This document shows positions 33,228 through 44,167 of a stretch of 44,189 nucleotides of DNA, piece by piece. The notes beneath the pieces are model-generated. The model did no database searches. It saw nothing but the letters and a program-made list of their open reading frames with translations, and was not told the origin of the DNA. The number at the start of each line of letters is the position of its first letter. Within the stretch, counting starts at the first letter, position 1. The translations under genes and the position numbers were made by a program. This stretch comes from Zygnema circumcarinatum (lineage: Eukaryota; Streptophyta; Zygnematophyceae; Zygnematales; Zygnemataceae): NCBI GenBank assembly GCA_037447605.1, contig CM074814.1:2421452-2465640 (forward strand), in the 5' to 3' direction.

Positions 33228-34663
33228 ATCTCCTCTTCTAACGTGCAGAGCAACAAAGTAATTTGGCATGCTGTTCAGAATTCTTGCTGTTAACCTCAAA
33301 AGGGATGATGCAGAGTCGAATTCTTCAATAGCCCAGCTTATTTCCTGCACGAAATTATCAACCTGTTAATTAAATTCAATTGGGCGCCTGTCCTCTCTCG
33401 CCTCCCTCGCCTCGTCTGCCCCTTCTCCTCCTCTCCTCCTCCCTCTCCCGCTCCCACTCCTCACCTCTCCTTCCATAACGCGTTCCCTCTCCCCCCCCCC
33501 GTCACCACTATGACTCTCTTGTCACTCAAAACTGCAAAATACTTCCAAAAATAAGAAAGGGCTTTCACCTGTACTCAGTAAAACTGTATCCAAACGGATG
33601 TCTCATGCAGACGCTCTTTGCGTAGTCGCGAAGTTCATTTGAGTAGTGGCGGTACACGATCGCGGCATTCGATTGGCGCACTTCTTCCAGAGGAGGGCCG
33701 CCCGTAATGTATGCATCGAATTGGGAGACGGGACCGTCAGGATGGGCAGATTTCCACTATGTCCAGCTTTTCAGGAAGATGGGCATCGCGATGTACGGTG
33801 TGATCCTGTGAACCGGAGAAATCTCAGTCTGCATTGGCGTTGGATAACCGGCGGGGAAAACAGTCACTTCTATCTGCTATATACTCGCCTGTATATCGAA
33901 GTCGCCTGTACCTGTACTAGTCACCTGTACTATCCACTTGCGCGGATAGTACAGGTACCGCTTCCGTATGTCGAACTACTTCACGTGCTTGCCGGCAGAG
34001 ACGATAACGGGAGGTGGAGAGGGAGGAGGGGGGGAGGGAGGGGGAGAGGGAGAAGGGAAGGGAGGAGGAGGGGAGGGAGGGCGAGGAGGAGGGGAGGGAG
34101 GGGGAAGGGGAGAGGGGAAGGGTGGAGGAGGGGAGGAAGGGGGAGGGGGAGAAGGGCAGGGAGGAGGAGGGGAGGGAGGAGGAGGGGAGGGAGGGGGGGG
34201 GGGGAGAATGGAAGGGAGGAGGAGGGGAGGGAGGGCGAGGAGGAGGGGAGGGAGGGGGAGGGGAGAATGGAAGGGAGGAGGAGGGGAGGGAGGGAGGGCG
34301 AGGAGGAGGGGAGGGAGGGGGAGGGGGAGAATGGAAGGGAGGAGGAGGGGAGGGAGGGCGAGGAGGAGGGGAGGGAGGGGGGAGGGGAGAGGGGAAGGGT
34401 GGAGTAGTGGAGGAAGGGGGAGGGGGAGAAGGGCAGGGCAGAGGAGGAGAGGGAGGAGGAGGAGAGGGAGGGGGGGAGGGAGGAGGAGGAGGAGAAGGAG
34501 GAGGTAAAGGAGGAGGAGAAGGAGCAGGAGGAAAATGTACCAAGGATTGTACATCATTGGATACAAGCGAATGTGCGAAATAAATGACAATAAATAAGAA
34601 GGCAGACATGGTTCCCGTGACTGCGCAGGGCGTGAGGACGCTCGGCCCATTGCCTCTCGCCAC
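33228..34663 (-). pseudogene. Decayed third O-fucosyltransferase-like copy (copy C)
   Basis: Pieces homologous to copies A and B appear in the right order on the minus strand. The exon 1 remnant reads FDIRKRYLYYPR just after an in-frame TAG (33976-33978); downstream the frame is lost. Exon 2 (33805-33595) matches both copies without indels over 70 codons (PIFLKSW, AHPDGPV, LEEVRQSNAAIVYRHYS) but has TAG at 33757-33759, and the donor site that is GT in the other copies is TT. Exon 3 starts at 33344 after GTGCAG, reads NYFVALHVRRGD, then homology stops; exons 4 and 5 are missing. A hydrophobic N-terminus (MSAFLFIVIYFAHSL) and a Pro-rich linker coded by a 500-bp GGA tract lie upstream, in a shifted frame. 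It keeps the canonical HVRRGD motif that A and B have changed. Base errors could explain single defects, but not all of them. Confidence 0.82.
34010..34530. repeat. GGGAGG/GGAGGA purine tract
   Basis: About 520 bp of G/A sequence on the plus strand with internal higher-order repeats (GAATGGAAGGGAGGAGGAGG recurs). On the minus strand it reads as Pro/Ser in the copy C remnant. Runs of G3-G9 give high quadruplex-forming potential. Confidence 0.85.
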
Positions 34664-35720
34664 AGCTTAAGCTTCAGCTCGCCTCCCACTTCTTGAGTGA
34701 GGAAGAGCGAAGGTAAAGGCAAGGGAAGGGAAGGGGAGAGGGTCTGTGAGAGGAGAAAAGGGATGATGGGACGGCAAACTTCAAACGGCGCTACGGGCAC
34801 TACTCACGGGCGCTATGAGCACACAAGTAGCGCTATGAACATCTTGACGGGCGCAACGGGCACCCCCCTGGGCGGCTCTATGTCACGTCACGTGACTCAC
34901 ACGTCGCGATCGACGCGCAAAATCTGCAGTTTGACTTTATCGCCGCTGACTTTAAGCAAAAGTTCCCAATGAGAACTCGCCATGATGGAACGTTGCCAAG
35001 TGGCATATTTGCATTGGGTAAACGATTGAGATTTATGACACGTGGTGTTCACGTGGTCCTGACACGAAAGCAAGTCAACGGTTTCGTTCGAGCAGAGCGT
35101 GTAAAACGACAAAAGTGTCATTTTGGCCATTCAGGGTGTGCCGCGTCGCCCTGTCCTTTGCGCTCACCAATAAGTGGCATAAAATGAACCAATAGCTAGT
35201 TGTCACGTGTCAAGGGACAAGTTCTCTAGTCCCGGCCAACCTTGAAAATGACGCAGGAATGTCAGCAGATCTACCTCCACCGGAAACGGACGGAGCGAGG
35301 AGGTCAGAACTGATTCCAGTCAGTTTTGGCGTGTAGACGTTCAGCCAATCATGATTGAACGTCCGCAGATTGGATACATGGCGCCGTGGGTCAAGCCGGG
35401 GCCGTTTCCTTCCCAGACTATGGGCGGGCTTGTCCGTACAGATGTGTTATTAACACCGATGTCGGTGGCTCCTGATTGGTTAGAATAAAATCTCATATTA
35501 CAACATAAAAATTGGAAGTGAAAGGTGAAAATGTGTATGTTACAAAACAGGTGTGAATATAGCTGTTTCCTTAGTTTAACTTGCGAGAAAAGGTGTGTAT
35601 ATATCTAAAAGGTGTGTAATTTTACACTGATTTTTTTTTTAATTTTCAATATGCGACACGCCAAGATGCAGCCACGTTGTATCTGTCCGTACGCCTCCGA
35701 CCTCAGCCCTTGCACTGGTC
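34664..35720. other. Region between copies C and B
   Basis: CACGTG/ACGTGAC motifs at about 34888, 35038, 35050 and 35203, CCAAT-like motifs at about 35167, 35190 and 35343. No coding exon recognised. It should contain the promoter of copy B. Confidence 0.45.
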
Positions 35721-35776
35721 CAGTTTCCAGTTCCCAGTTTCCAGTTCCCAGTTTCCAGTTTCTAGTTTCCAGTTCC

Positions 35777-35808
<32 letters not shown>

Positions 35809-35810
35809 TC
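35721..35810 (+). repeat. Heptamer CAGTTTC/CAGTTCC array upstream of copy B
   Basis: Twelve consecutive 7-bp units, mostly CAGTTTC and CAGTTCC, with a partial thirteenth. The array ends about 110 bp before the start codon of copy B, so it may be in the 5' UTR or core promoter. Confidence 0.9.
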
Positions 35811-35921
35811 GTAGTTTATAATTAGATTCCAGTTTCGCAAAGAAAACCAGAAACCGAGTTTACAGGCGAAAACTAGCCCTAGGTTTACCGTCTCCCATTG
35901 TCCTGCCCGGGTCGCCCGCGC

Positions 35922-38727
35922 ATGGCAGGAGGGCCCGCCCTTGCAGCCATGGCCGCCATGGCCTCCCTCGTCTCCGCCATCGCCCTCGCCCTCGCAGCGC
36001 TCGTCGCCGCCGCGGCCGCCCGTAGCCCTAATTTGAGCGTTCTCTCTAAGCCTGAGCCTCGCCCTATCACTGACCATGACGTCGCGAGCCCTAGCACTAG
36101 CTCTAACCCTAACCCTAACCCTAACCCTAACCCTAATTCTCGTTCTAACCTTGACAGTACCCCTAACCTGAACTCTCGCTCGATTTTTAACCACCCCGTT
36201 GTCACTCCTAACGCTATCTCTAAACCCGGTCCTAACCCTACCCGCCGGGCCTCTCTCCTTACCCATCGCCGGGATTCCTACCCTACCGGCTCTGAGTCCT
36301 CCCCCTCCTCCTCTCCCTCCTCCTCTCCCTCTTCCCGAAATTGGTGGCGCTTTCCCGGAACTCTCCGCTTTGACCCCGAGCGGCGATACCTTCTGTATCC
36401 GCGCTTCCCCTCCGACTTCCACGTGTCAGTCAGGCACCGGCTGGCCTCCCTCTCCTGCATGGCGGCCTACGCTCTAACCCTAAGACGCATCCTCGTTCTG
36501 GACATGGACTGGAGCGTGGTCCCCGAGGAAAATGGGGGGGAGGCCCTCCTCACTAAGCTCAGGCAGTACATTGACTTCCCCTACCTGCGCAGGTAATGAA
36601 GGAAGGAACACGAGCAAGACAATGAGAAAAAGTAAATAAGAAAGTACATAATTCCGTTCCGTAATGGTTTTTTTGGGTCATTTGGGTTGCGATAGGTTTA
36701 TGGATTTCCACTATTTTTCGATTAATTTTGCGTTTTTTAGGTTTTTTACTTTGCGGGTATTTGAAATTAGGGCGTTGGCGGTTGTGGGGTCCCTTGGATT
36801 TTTTCGATCTCGACGACCTTTGTATTTCTTTGAGTTGCTATCCTGACGCCAAACATTGGGGTTTAAAAATGCGCAGAAAAGTTCCCGTTATACAGATGCC
36901 GACATTCTACAGGGGTTTGCAGGAATGGGAAAAGACCCATTTTGGCAATTTGACTTCCGTAGCGCGTGTCCCCATTTTGGCTGATTTGTCACTCACTGAA
37001 CTCCGCAAACTTGATGCGACAATTCTTCTACGCGAGTATTCGTGGAATGGAAGAATGTTCTCTTTAGACGAATGTAAACATGGTAAGGTAAGGGCAACCT
37101 GTCAGAATAGACCCGAGGGAGAGGGTGAGGGAGAAGGAGAGGGAGAGGGAGAAGGAGAGGCAGAGGGAGAAGGAGAGGGAGAGGGAGAGGGAGAGGGAGC
37201 GGGAGAGGGAGCGGGAGAGGGGGCGGGAGCGGGAGCGGGAGCGGGAGGGGAGTTCTTTTCACTTTTTCAATCGCAGGCCCCACGTTTTTTGTCAGAAATT
37301 AATTGATAACATATGAAACCATATGCGCTCTGTATATGGTGTTCTTTTTGTGAGTCCTCCCACCTTTCAGGAGGCAAGCTATATGCCTGATGTTATCCGC
37401 TACTCTCCCTCACTGGAGTTCATCGCCAGCACTATACGGGAGAACTTACCAACTGATTATGTCGCGATTCATGTTCGGAGAGGAGCGAAACTCCTCGTAC
37501 CAAGGTTCTCACATCTTGATGAAGACACTCGCCCTCCCAAGTATGTCCCTCCCATCTTCCCTCTCTCTCGCTCTCCCATCTCTCTCTCTCTCTCTCTCTC
37601 GGCCCCACTTTCCTTCGTGCTGCCATGGATACTTGGAGAAGGAGAACCTATCCAATGTGTGTTGTTGGCTAACTATCAATATGTTCTTGAACAGCTTGAT
37701 GAAGGTTTTGAGACAACGAAATGTAGTGAGTGGGACGACAATTTACATTGCCACAAATGAGAAGCCCAACTTTTTCGCACCGCTTTCGAAGAAGTACACG
37801 ATTGTGTTCTTGCAAGACTACTCCAGTCTGTGGAGTGAAGGCAGCTCTTGGTGGAATGCGACGAAGGCAATCGTGGCGGTGGACTCTACGCCCTTTTTTG
37901 ATGAAGCGATGCGCGTAATCTTTCTCTCCCTCCATCCGCTCCCTCCCCTCTCTCTCCCCTCCCTCCCCTCCCTCCCCTCCCTCCCCTCCCTCCCCGCCCT
38001 CCCTCCCTCCCCACCCTCCCTCCTCCCTCCCTCCCTCCCTCCCTCCCTCCCTCCCTCCTCCCTCCCTCCCTCCCTCCCTCCCTCCCCGCCTTCCCTCCCC
38101 TCCCTCCCTCCCTCCCTCCCTCCCTCCCTCCTCCCTCCCTCCCTCCCTCCCCGCCCTCCCTCCCTCCCCGCCCTCCCTCCCTCCCTCCCTCCCCGCCCTC
38201 CCTCCCTCCCCGCCCTCCCCTCCCTCCCTCCCTCCCTCCCTTCCCTCCCTCCCCGCCCTCCCTCCCTCCCTCCTCCCCGCCCTCCCTCCCTCCCCGCCTT
38301 CCCTCCCCTCCCTCCCTTCCCTCCCCTCCCTCCCTCCACCTCCTCCTCCTCCTCCTCTCTTCCATGTCGGCTTCCCCGCACACTTCCCTTGGTCTTCCGA
38401 TCCCCTTCTCCTACTTCCCCCTCCTCCTGCTCTGTCCCCTGCTCTCTCTTCCTCCCGATTTCTGCCTCTCTTCCTCTTTCTCCTCTCCCCTGCTCTCCCC
38501 GTTCCTCTCCCTCTCCCTCTCTTCCTATCCCTCTCGGCTGCTCCCTCTCTCTTCCCTGCCGCGTCCCTCTTTGCCCCTCCCTTCTCTCTTTTACATGCTT
38601 CATTTTCGAATGTAAATCGCCGTCTATCGTCCCTTTATGTGTGCAGGGTATCGTGGACTATGTCATTTTTTCCCGCGCCACTTTTAGCTTAAGAACTTTC
38701 AATGACTTCGCCTCCGATTCGGTGTGA
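35922..38727 (+). CDS. O-fucosyltransferase-like protein, copy B
   Basis: Five exons, 35922-36592, 36877-37087, 37371-37540, 37695-37914 and 38647-38727, give 450 residues. A signal peptide-like Ala/Leu-rich N-terminus precedes a linker with five Asn-Pro units from AACCCT hexamers, a Ser-rich stretch, and the two-domain body: WWRFPGTLRFDPERRYLLYP, ILVLDMDWSVVPEENGG, VPILADLSLTELRKLDATIL, TDYVAIHVRRGAK (His about 328), TIYIATNEKPNFFAPL, VFLQDYSSLWSEGSSWW and GIVDYVIFSRATFS. This resembles GDP-fucose-dependent O-fucosyltransferases (PF10250 type). The acidic residue of the HVRRGD motif is Ala here. Exon 2 is 211 nt in copies A, B and C, and intron phases are shared, so the three are duplicates. 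The start at 35922 has the first good ATG before the signal peptide. Intron 4 is filled with CCCTCC repeats. Confidence 0.82.
36105..36134 (+). repeat. Five AACCCT hexamers inside coding exon 1 of copy B
   Basis: Five perfect AACCCT units in frame give Asn-Pro x5, with degenerate TCTAACCCT-like units around them. This is the same codon phase as in copy A. Confidence 0.95.
37100..37250 (+). repeat. GGAGAG/GGAGCG hexamer tract in copy B intron 2
   Basis: GGGAGA hexamers drifting to GGGAGC, with a perfect 6-bp period, starting about 15 bp after the exon 2 donor. The GGTAAGGTAAGG donor is duplicated; the second GTAAGG keeps phase 0. Confidence 0.8.
37920..38350 (+). repeat. CCCTCC tract in copy B intron 4
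   Basis: About 430 bp of CCCTCCCTCCCCGCCCTCC-type repeat between the exon 4 donor and a less repetitive CT-rich stretch that reaches exon 5. Long open frames on both strands here are composition artefacts. Confidence 0.85.
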
Positions 38728-39694
38728 CCTCGCCTGCCTCGGCTCCGTTAAAGCGTGTACAGAGGGAGTGGCTCGGACGGAGTGTTGTATGAGTAGAACT
38801 GGAACTGGAACTGTAACTGTGACGGAAACTAGCGTTTCCATGTACTATGAGGATAGCAGCGCGTTGTAATACAATGAGCATGAAACTTAACATGCGACTT
38901 GGTTCGATTTTTAGGGACGGAATTTGTTCGCGCGTGCGTGCCCAGCGGCTCTAGGAGAGTTGGGCAATGGCTCGCTCCAACATGACCAATGGCACCACAT
39001 GGAACTTGATGCAACCTATGGCGGTAATGTGAACGTAATATTCAATACTCGATGCATTATTTGCTGCATTTAAGCATTTGCGATTCCCAAAATAAATGAA
39101 TAATCAAAAATTAAGTATCAAGTCTCGTCAAAACTCTACTTTTGCGGCCATCCCTTATTCCCCTGCTGCGAGCCGCCACCGACCTCGACCGGCGGTCACC
39201 GACCTTGACCGGCGGTCACCGCGCGTCGACGGCCGTTTGCTGATGTGGCACCAGCACCACACGGGGCATTGAGATGGATCTAGCCGACACGTGGCGGTGT
39301 GGGAATGGATCTTTTGGTCGAGGTTTTTTTGTGAAACAATGCGCCACGTTTCCCAAACTGCATACGTGGCGCTCATGGCTTTATTTTGTTTGCGTGACCA
39401 TACGGATCCTCGTGGTTCCCAATGTCGATGTTGCCCATAACTAGCACAAAATTTCATGGCCTCTCCAAAAATTTCAACAGGGTGAGACCGACCCATGCCA
39501 TGCATTCAAAGCCGTCCGTACATTTCATTATCCTTTGCGTACGGACGATATTATCGGCAGGCAACGAGTCTGGGTTAGGGATGGCCCGCGTTATAAATTC
39601 CGAATATATTATATAATTTACAACGGGTTTAAAATTAGTAATATATTACAAAGTAAAACACTTTATTACATATATTATACCCACTCGTTTTGAA

Positions 39695-39870
39695 CAATTA
39701 ACGACCGTACGACCGTACTCGTACGGTCGTACGGCCGTACCATACCAAAATTAGGTCGTTTTGGCGTTGGCTTTGCGAAATGCGTTCGTCTGGTTTTTTC
39801 TGTCTGCTCGTGCTCGGGCCGCATAATACCGTACATTCGTACGACCGTACGACCATACATGTTGTAAAGG
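39695..39870. repeat. CGTAC inverted-repeat cluster
   Basis: ACGACCGTAC at 39701-39710 and GTACGGTCGT at 39721-39730 are perfect inverted repeats around a 10-bp spacer that itself contains CCGTAC. More CGTACGACCGTACGACC follows at about 39838-39855. Confidence 0.85.
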
Positions 39871-40889
39871 CGTTGTAAATTAATATATATCGGCCGTTAT
39901 CTATTCGTCACAGTTGTATAATATAATATATAATATATAATCGTAACTAATCCATCCCTAGTCTGGGTCACTAAGTTCCAATTCTCACAATATCCGTATG
40001 TCCGTACTCACCTCGCGACAAAATTCCACCTCCGTACACATTCCCACAGATTCACATTGCGTCAAACATTCCCTCCGTACTGGAGGCCCACCTGCCCCTC
40101 ATGTCCCTGACCGTACAGCCCCCCCTCTACCCCATGCCCGCACCGCTAAACCCCAAAATCGAGACATTGTGCCCCTTGCACGTGGAACCGGCTCAGAAAA
40201 CACCTCCTCCCGAAAAAATCGAATTCGTACAGTTCGTACATTTTTGTGGTACAAATCCAGGCAGAGACAAACGTTCAACACGTGGCTCCATATACACCTC
40301 CCCCGCGTAATACCAAGAACAGCTACACCTACCGCATATACCTTTCCCTCTACACGACGAAATTGTTGTATGGTCTCTAGCGCGTGCCGGCTTTAACTCG
40401 GGGAAGCGACGACCGTCCACTCCATACCCTCGGGTCCCCGCTAGCCCGCCCTGGCGGCCCCTCCACCGTCAGATTTGTCACGTGGCAATCTCTGGCTTCC
40501 GATTGACCGTCCGATATTCCACGTGATGATTTCGCTGCCAGTGAGGACAAATTCCCTGCAGTTCTGCCCGCCGCAGAAACGCCGCCCCTGGGGGGAATCA
40601 GCCCGAAACCGCGCGGTGCGGGCGGGAACCGCGACCGCGCCGTTGTTCCGCGCGTAGAAGCCCGCGTGGAACGGCGTGGGGAACCGCGCGGCCCGGCTGG
40701 CTCCTAGGTAGGATTGGGGGGCCACGGGGGCACGGGCCTTCCCGGGGGGGTCAGGACCGGGTCACGCGACCAGCCGTGCCCGGGGCACGAAATTCCGTGG
40801 CCTTCCACCGTGCCCCATAAATCAGCGTATTACGTCATGGACCTGGGTCGGGATAGTAACGACTCACATGGAACTCATGTGGAGACAGA

Positions 40890-40980
40890 CAATTCGTACA
40901 CTTTGTACTATATCACTCGTACTTTTCGTACCCTTTTTCGTACGGAGCGTACTTCTCGCACGATTTTTCGTACTGTAACT
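40890..40980. repeat. Dense CGTAC motif cluster upstream of bHLH
   Basis: Seven GTAC tetramers, mostly TCGTAC, within about 80 bp, roughly 200-290 bp upstream of the bHLH start codon. Related clusters are at 1420-1470, 13555-13645 and 39695-39870. Confidence 0.7.
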
Positions 40981-41183
40981 GGTCCGATTTTCACTGTTCT
41001 GTGGTCACGTCACGGGGCACGAGAAGGGGCATGTGCCCCGGGCATGCCCCTCTGCCTGGAGGGCGGGGGCGGCACGTGCCCCGGGGCACTAATTGGGCCG
41101 GGGCCGTGCCTCTAGGACATTGCCGAGAGGAGAGGATGGGAGGGAGAGAGGGGGGAAAGAGATAGCTCGCGGGAGGCCCGGCC

Positions 41184-43481
41184 ATGGCGGCGATGGAGCC
41201 GGGGCGGCAGCAGATGCTGCTCTTCCTCCCGAGCGCGCAGCTGCAGCATGAGGGGAGGGAGGGGGACATGGCGGCTGAAGGAGGAGTAGGAGGAGGAGGA
41301 GAGGAAGCGGGAGGTGGGAGGGAGGGAGGAGGGAGGGAGAGGGTGCTTGCTGTGCTGCAGGGCAGGGAGATCCATGGGGCGCCGGAGAATCCCTCCGTTC
41401 AGTTTCCGTTCCAGTTTCAGTCCCGTTTTCCGTCGCCCCCGGCGCACAAGGAACTGCAGAAGCTTGACGGGGGGGCGCTGACGCTCGACCTCATGCATGC
41501 GTGGGAGGGGAAGGCCGCCATGGATAGGGACGACAGAGGATGGGGAGGGGGAGGGGGAGGGAGAGGGAGGGAGGGAGGAGGGACGGGGGGTTGGGGTCCA
41601 ATGGGGGTGTTGGGGAGTCCGCGAAACGCGGGGAGGGTGACAGCTGGAGGTGGGAGGGGAAGGGAGGAGTGCGCGCAGCAGCAGCTGCAGAGGCTTCCCA
41701 GTGGGTCGGACGAGGAGGAGGAGGAGGGAGTGGGAGAGGGAGAGGTGAGGGAGGCGGAGGGAGATGAGGATAGTCTGTCGCTGGGGGGGGAGGAAGGGAG
41801 CTCGAGGAAGAGGAAGGGAGGGCCCGGGGGGGGAAGAGGGAGAGGGTGTGGGAGTGCGAGTGGGAGTGGGAGTGGGAGCCTTCCACACGCAATGTCCCAT
41901 TTGATGACGGAGAGGAGGCGGAGGGAGAGGCTGAATGAGCAGTTTTTGGCGCTGCGCGGAGTGGTTCCCAATATTACGAAGGTGGAGAGAGGGCTCAAGA
42001 TTTGGGTCTCAAAGCTTGCTGGAAGAGAAAAGTGGGGCTTGAAGATAAATAAAATAAAATGCATCCTTTCACTTGGGGTGTAATGAATCGAAGTGGGTAA
42101 TTTTCGGGACTTTTTTTTTTTTGTTTGCTTGTTGGTTTGGGGATTGTTTAATTTTTTCTCCCTTTATGGGGTGGGGGGGGTGTGTGGTCCGTTGAGTGGC
42201 TCCCATTTTCCTTCTCTCTCTCCTCTTTCGCTCTCTTTCTCTCTCGTGCTCTTTTCATTGGAATAGGAAAGGTGAAATTTCCATTTAAATGATGGAATTT
42301 AAGGTGTCTTCTGTTATTGAATGAGTGGGGCAGGAGAAGGGAGGAGAGAGGAGGGAGGAGGGAGGAAGGAGAACGAGAAAAATTTTAACTTGTGCTTCTC
42401 GTGACCTAATTTCTAGTGATTTTTTTTATCTTACGGTTTATCGACCGTAGACTTTTAGATCCGTCCTAGTGGGCACGAAATATGGTAGTCCTATTATCCT
42501 CCCTCCCGTTCGTGAGAGGTAGGCGAGAGTGTGAAGGGAGAGGTAGAGAAACGGAAAATGGATCAAAACGAGGGAGAGAGAGAGAGAGGGGAATAGGGAG
42601 ACAAACTCGTTAACTTACTCTTCCCTACCTTCCCCCCTCCCTCCCTTCTCGCAGATGAATAAGCTCTCCACCCTGGAAGATGCCATCCACTACATCAAAA
42701 CCCTCCAGCAGAAAGTCTCTCTCCTCGAAAAGCGACTCAAAGCTTTTGAATCCGGGGGAGGAGAGGGAGCCCCTCCCTCTGAGAGAGAGAGCCAACCGGG
42801 AGGCTCTCTCTCTCTCTCTCACTCCTCCTCCCCTTCTGGAATTGAACCTCTTCGCCAAGTTGCGTCTAGACAGTCCCCTTTAGGGAGGCTGCAAGACCTC
42901 CATTCTGCCTCCGAACCTTTGGAAAATAGTTGTGTGGATGTGGAAGTGAAGCTGGTGGATGAGGAGCAGTACTTGGTGAATTTTCACTGTAGGAAGAGGA
43001 GGGGGCTTCTTTTAGATGTGGGGGCAGCCATGGAGGCAGCTGCGCTTGAAGTGAAGCAGGCAACTGTTATGGCTTCCGCGCATTCGACACATATTGGAAT
43101 TCTCACTGGAAAGGTTCGTCGAGAAGCTCTCATTTCACTTCTATCTCTTTCTCTCTCCCTCTCTTTCTCTCCCTCGCGTTTTTTACGGGAGTTCTCTCTC
43201 TCTCTCTTTCTTGCGCTTTTTTGGAGGGGGGGAAGGCAGTTGGATGTCCTCTTGTTGGGGATGTTGGGTTCCAAAGGGGAGCCTTAAGATGGGTTGTCTG
43301 CCTCCCCCTCTCTCTCTCTCTATCGTTTTCTTTCTCTCTCTCTCTCTCTCTCGCTCGCTCTCTCTCGTTCTCGCCCCTCCTGCTTTTTGTCATTTGAGTT
43401 GGGGGGGGGGGAGAAGAGAGAAAGGAGCCCAAATGGTAGTTTTCTCTCCTCTCCCCCCTCCCCCCTCAACCCTCTCTCTCA

Positions 43482-43513
<32 letters not shown>

Positions 43514-43709
43514 TTCGAAATTGAAGATTTGGGGAAAGTGAAAGCGTGCTAAAGGTGGCGATCTGTTTGTCTTTTTGCAGATAGGGGAGGAGAGGAGGGG
43601 GCGGGAGGCCGCCCTTCAAATGGGCCTCAAGGAGCTTCTCTCCGTTCAGCGCCGCGCTCTCGTGACATATGTCACAAATGTCTGTGGAGAGAACTCCTTC
43701 CGCCAATGA
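41184..43709 (+). CDS. bHLH transcription factor with C-terminal ACT-like region
   Basis: Three exons, 41184-41981, 42655-43113 and 43581-43709, all phase 0, give 461 residues. The basic region HLMTERRRRERLNEQF (residues about 239-254) has the His-Glu-Arg pattern expected for E-box/G-box binding; helix 1 ends at an intron after NITK, and helix 2 (MNKLSTLEDAIHYIKTLQQK) continues into a leucine-rich coil VSLLEKRL. Residues about 359-450 (VDVEVKLVDEEQYLVNFHC, LLLDVGAAMEAAALEVKQAT) fit the ACT-like region found after the bHLH in many plant factors. The N-terminal half is Gly/Glu-rich low complexity with a basic SRKRKGG stretch that could be a nuclear signal. It resembles subgroup III-type plant bHLHs, but I cannot assign an orthologue. 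The intron inside the bHLH is at a position often used in plants. Confidence 0.88.
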
Positions 43710-44109
43710 GAAGGCATTCATTGTGAGACCATACAGAGTTTCCATTTCAGGTTTTAGGTTCTTAAGAGTCTTAGGGTTGCGTTTTGATAGTGCAAGAGGA
43801 AGCCGGGTGTAGGAGGAGGAGAGAGGGGGGGGGGGGGAATGTGTAGAAGGAGATTGGAGGAAGCTGAGGAGTGTGGAATCGTAAGGTATTGCTGTACATG
43901 TATGTGATGTTTGCGCTCACCAGGACGAGCTCACCCTGTCTCCCTTTTTCCCTTCTCTCTCTCCCTTTCTTCCTCCCTCTCTCCCTCCCTCTTCCTCCCT
44001 CCTCCACCTTCCCGCCCTTGATCTGTGCGCAAAAGAGTCTCGATCTCGTGAGCGGACTCCTCCCTCCCTCCCTCCCCTTTCGCCCGCCCCCTCTCTCTCC
44101 TTCTCCAAC
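43710..44109. other. bHLH 3' flank
   Basis: Includes a G13 run near 43828 and CT-rich sequence at 43940-44105. On the minus strand it would be an intron of the gene at the right edge. No other exon seen. Confidence 0.4.
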
Positions 44110-44167
44110 CTGCATTTGTTGGTATCCTCCTTAACTTTCGAGAGCAAGGTATCAGCTATGTACAAAT
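44110..44167 (-). CDS. Partial exon at right edge, unknown gene
   Basis: On the minus strand the sequence reads DLYIADTLLSKVKEDTNKC and then a CAG|GTTGGA donor at 44110/44109 in phase 2. Composition is protein-like and unlike the flanking CT repeat. The exon start lies outside the window or in the poly-C. I do not recognise the protein. Confidence 0.4.

Larger units (their letters stand above)
38728..41183. other. Intergenic region with CGTAC clusters, upstream of bHLH
   Basis: No convincing gene in 2.4 kb. It holds a partial dispersed-repeat-like piece (about 39407-39475), an AT-rich stretch (39590-39680 and 39885-39945), CGTAC-rich clusters, CACGTGG motifs (about 39285, 40180, 40480, 40519) and a GC-rich palindromic segment at 40770-41100. 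Open frames at 40441-40725 (minus) and 39998-40396 (plus) lack recognisable motifs. Confidence 0.45.

Noticed and set aside
33757-33978. TAG as a reassigned sense codon
   Set aside because: Normal TAG or TGA stops end neighbouring genes, and copy C also lacks a splice donor and its last exons, so decay is the simpler reading.
33646-34583. Arg/Gly/Glu-rich frames on the plus strand
   Set aside because: They are antisense to the copy C remnant and its purine tract, and have no recognisable motif.
37390-38603. Long Pro/Ser and Arg/Gly frames over copy B
   Set aside because: They read through the intron 4 repeat; exon 4 and exon 5 with correct phases explain the coding part.
40441-40725. 94-codon minus-strand frame
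   Set aside because: Open on the opposite strand as well, GC-rich, without motifs; probably chance.
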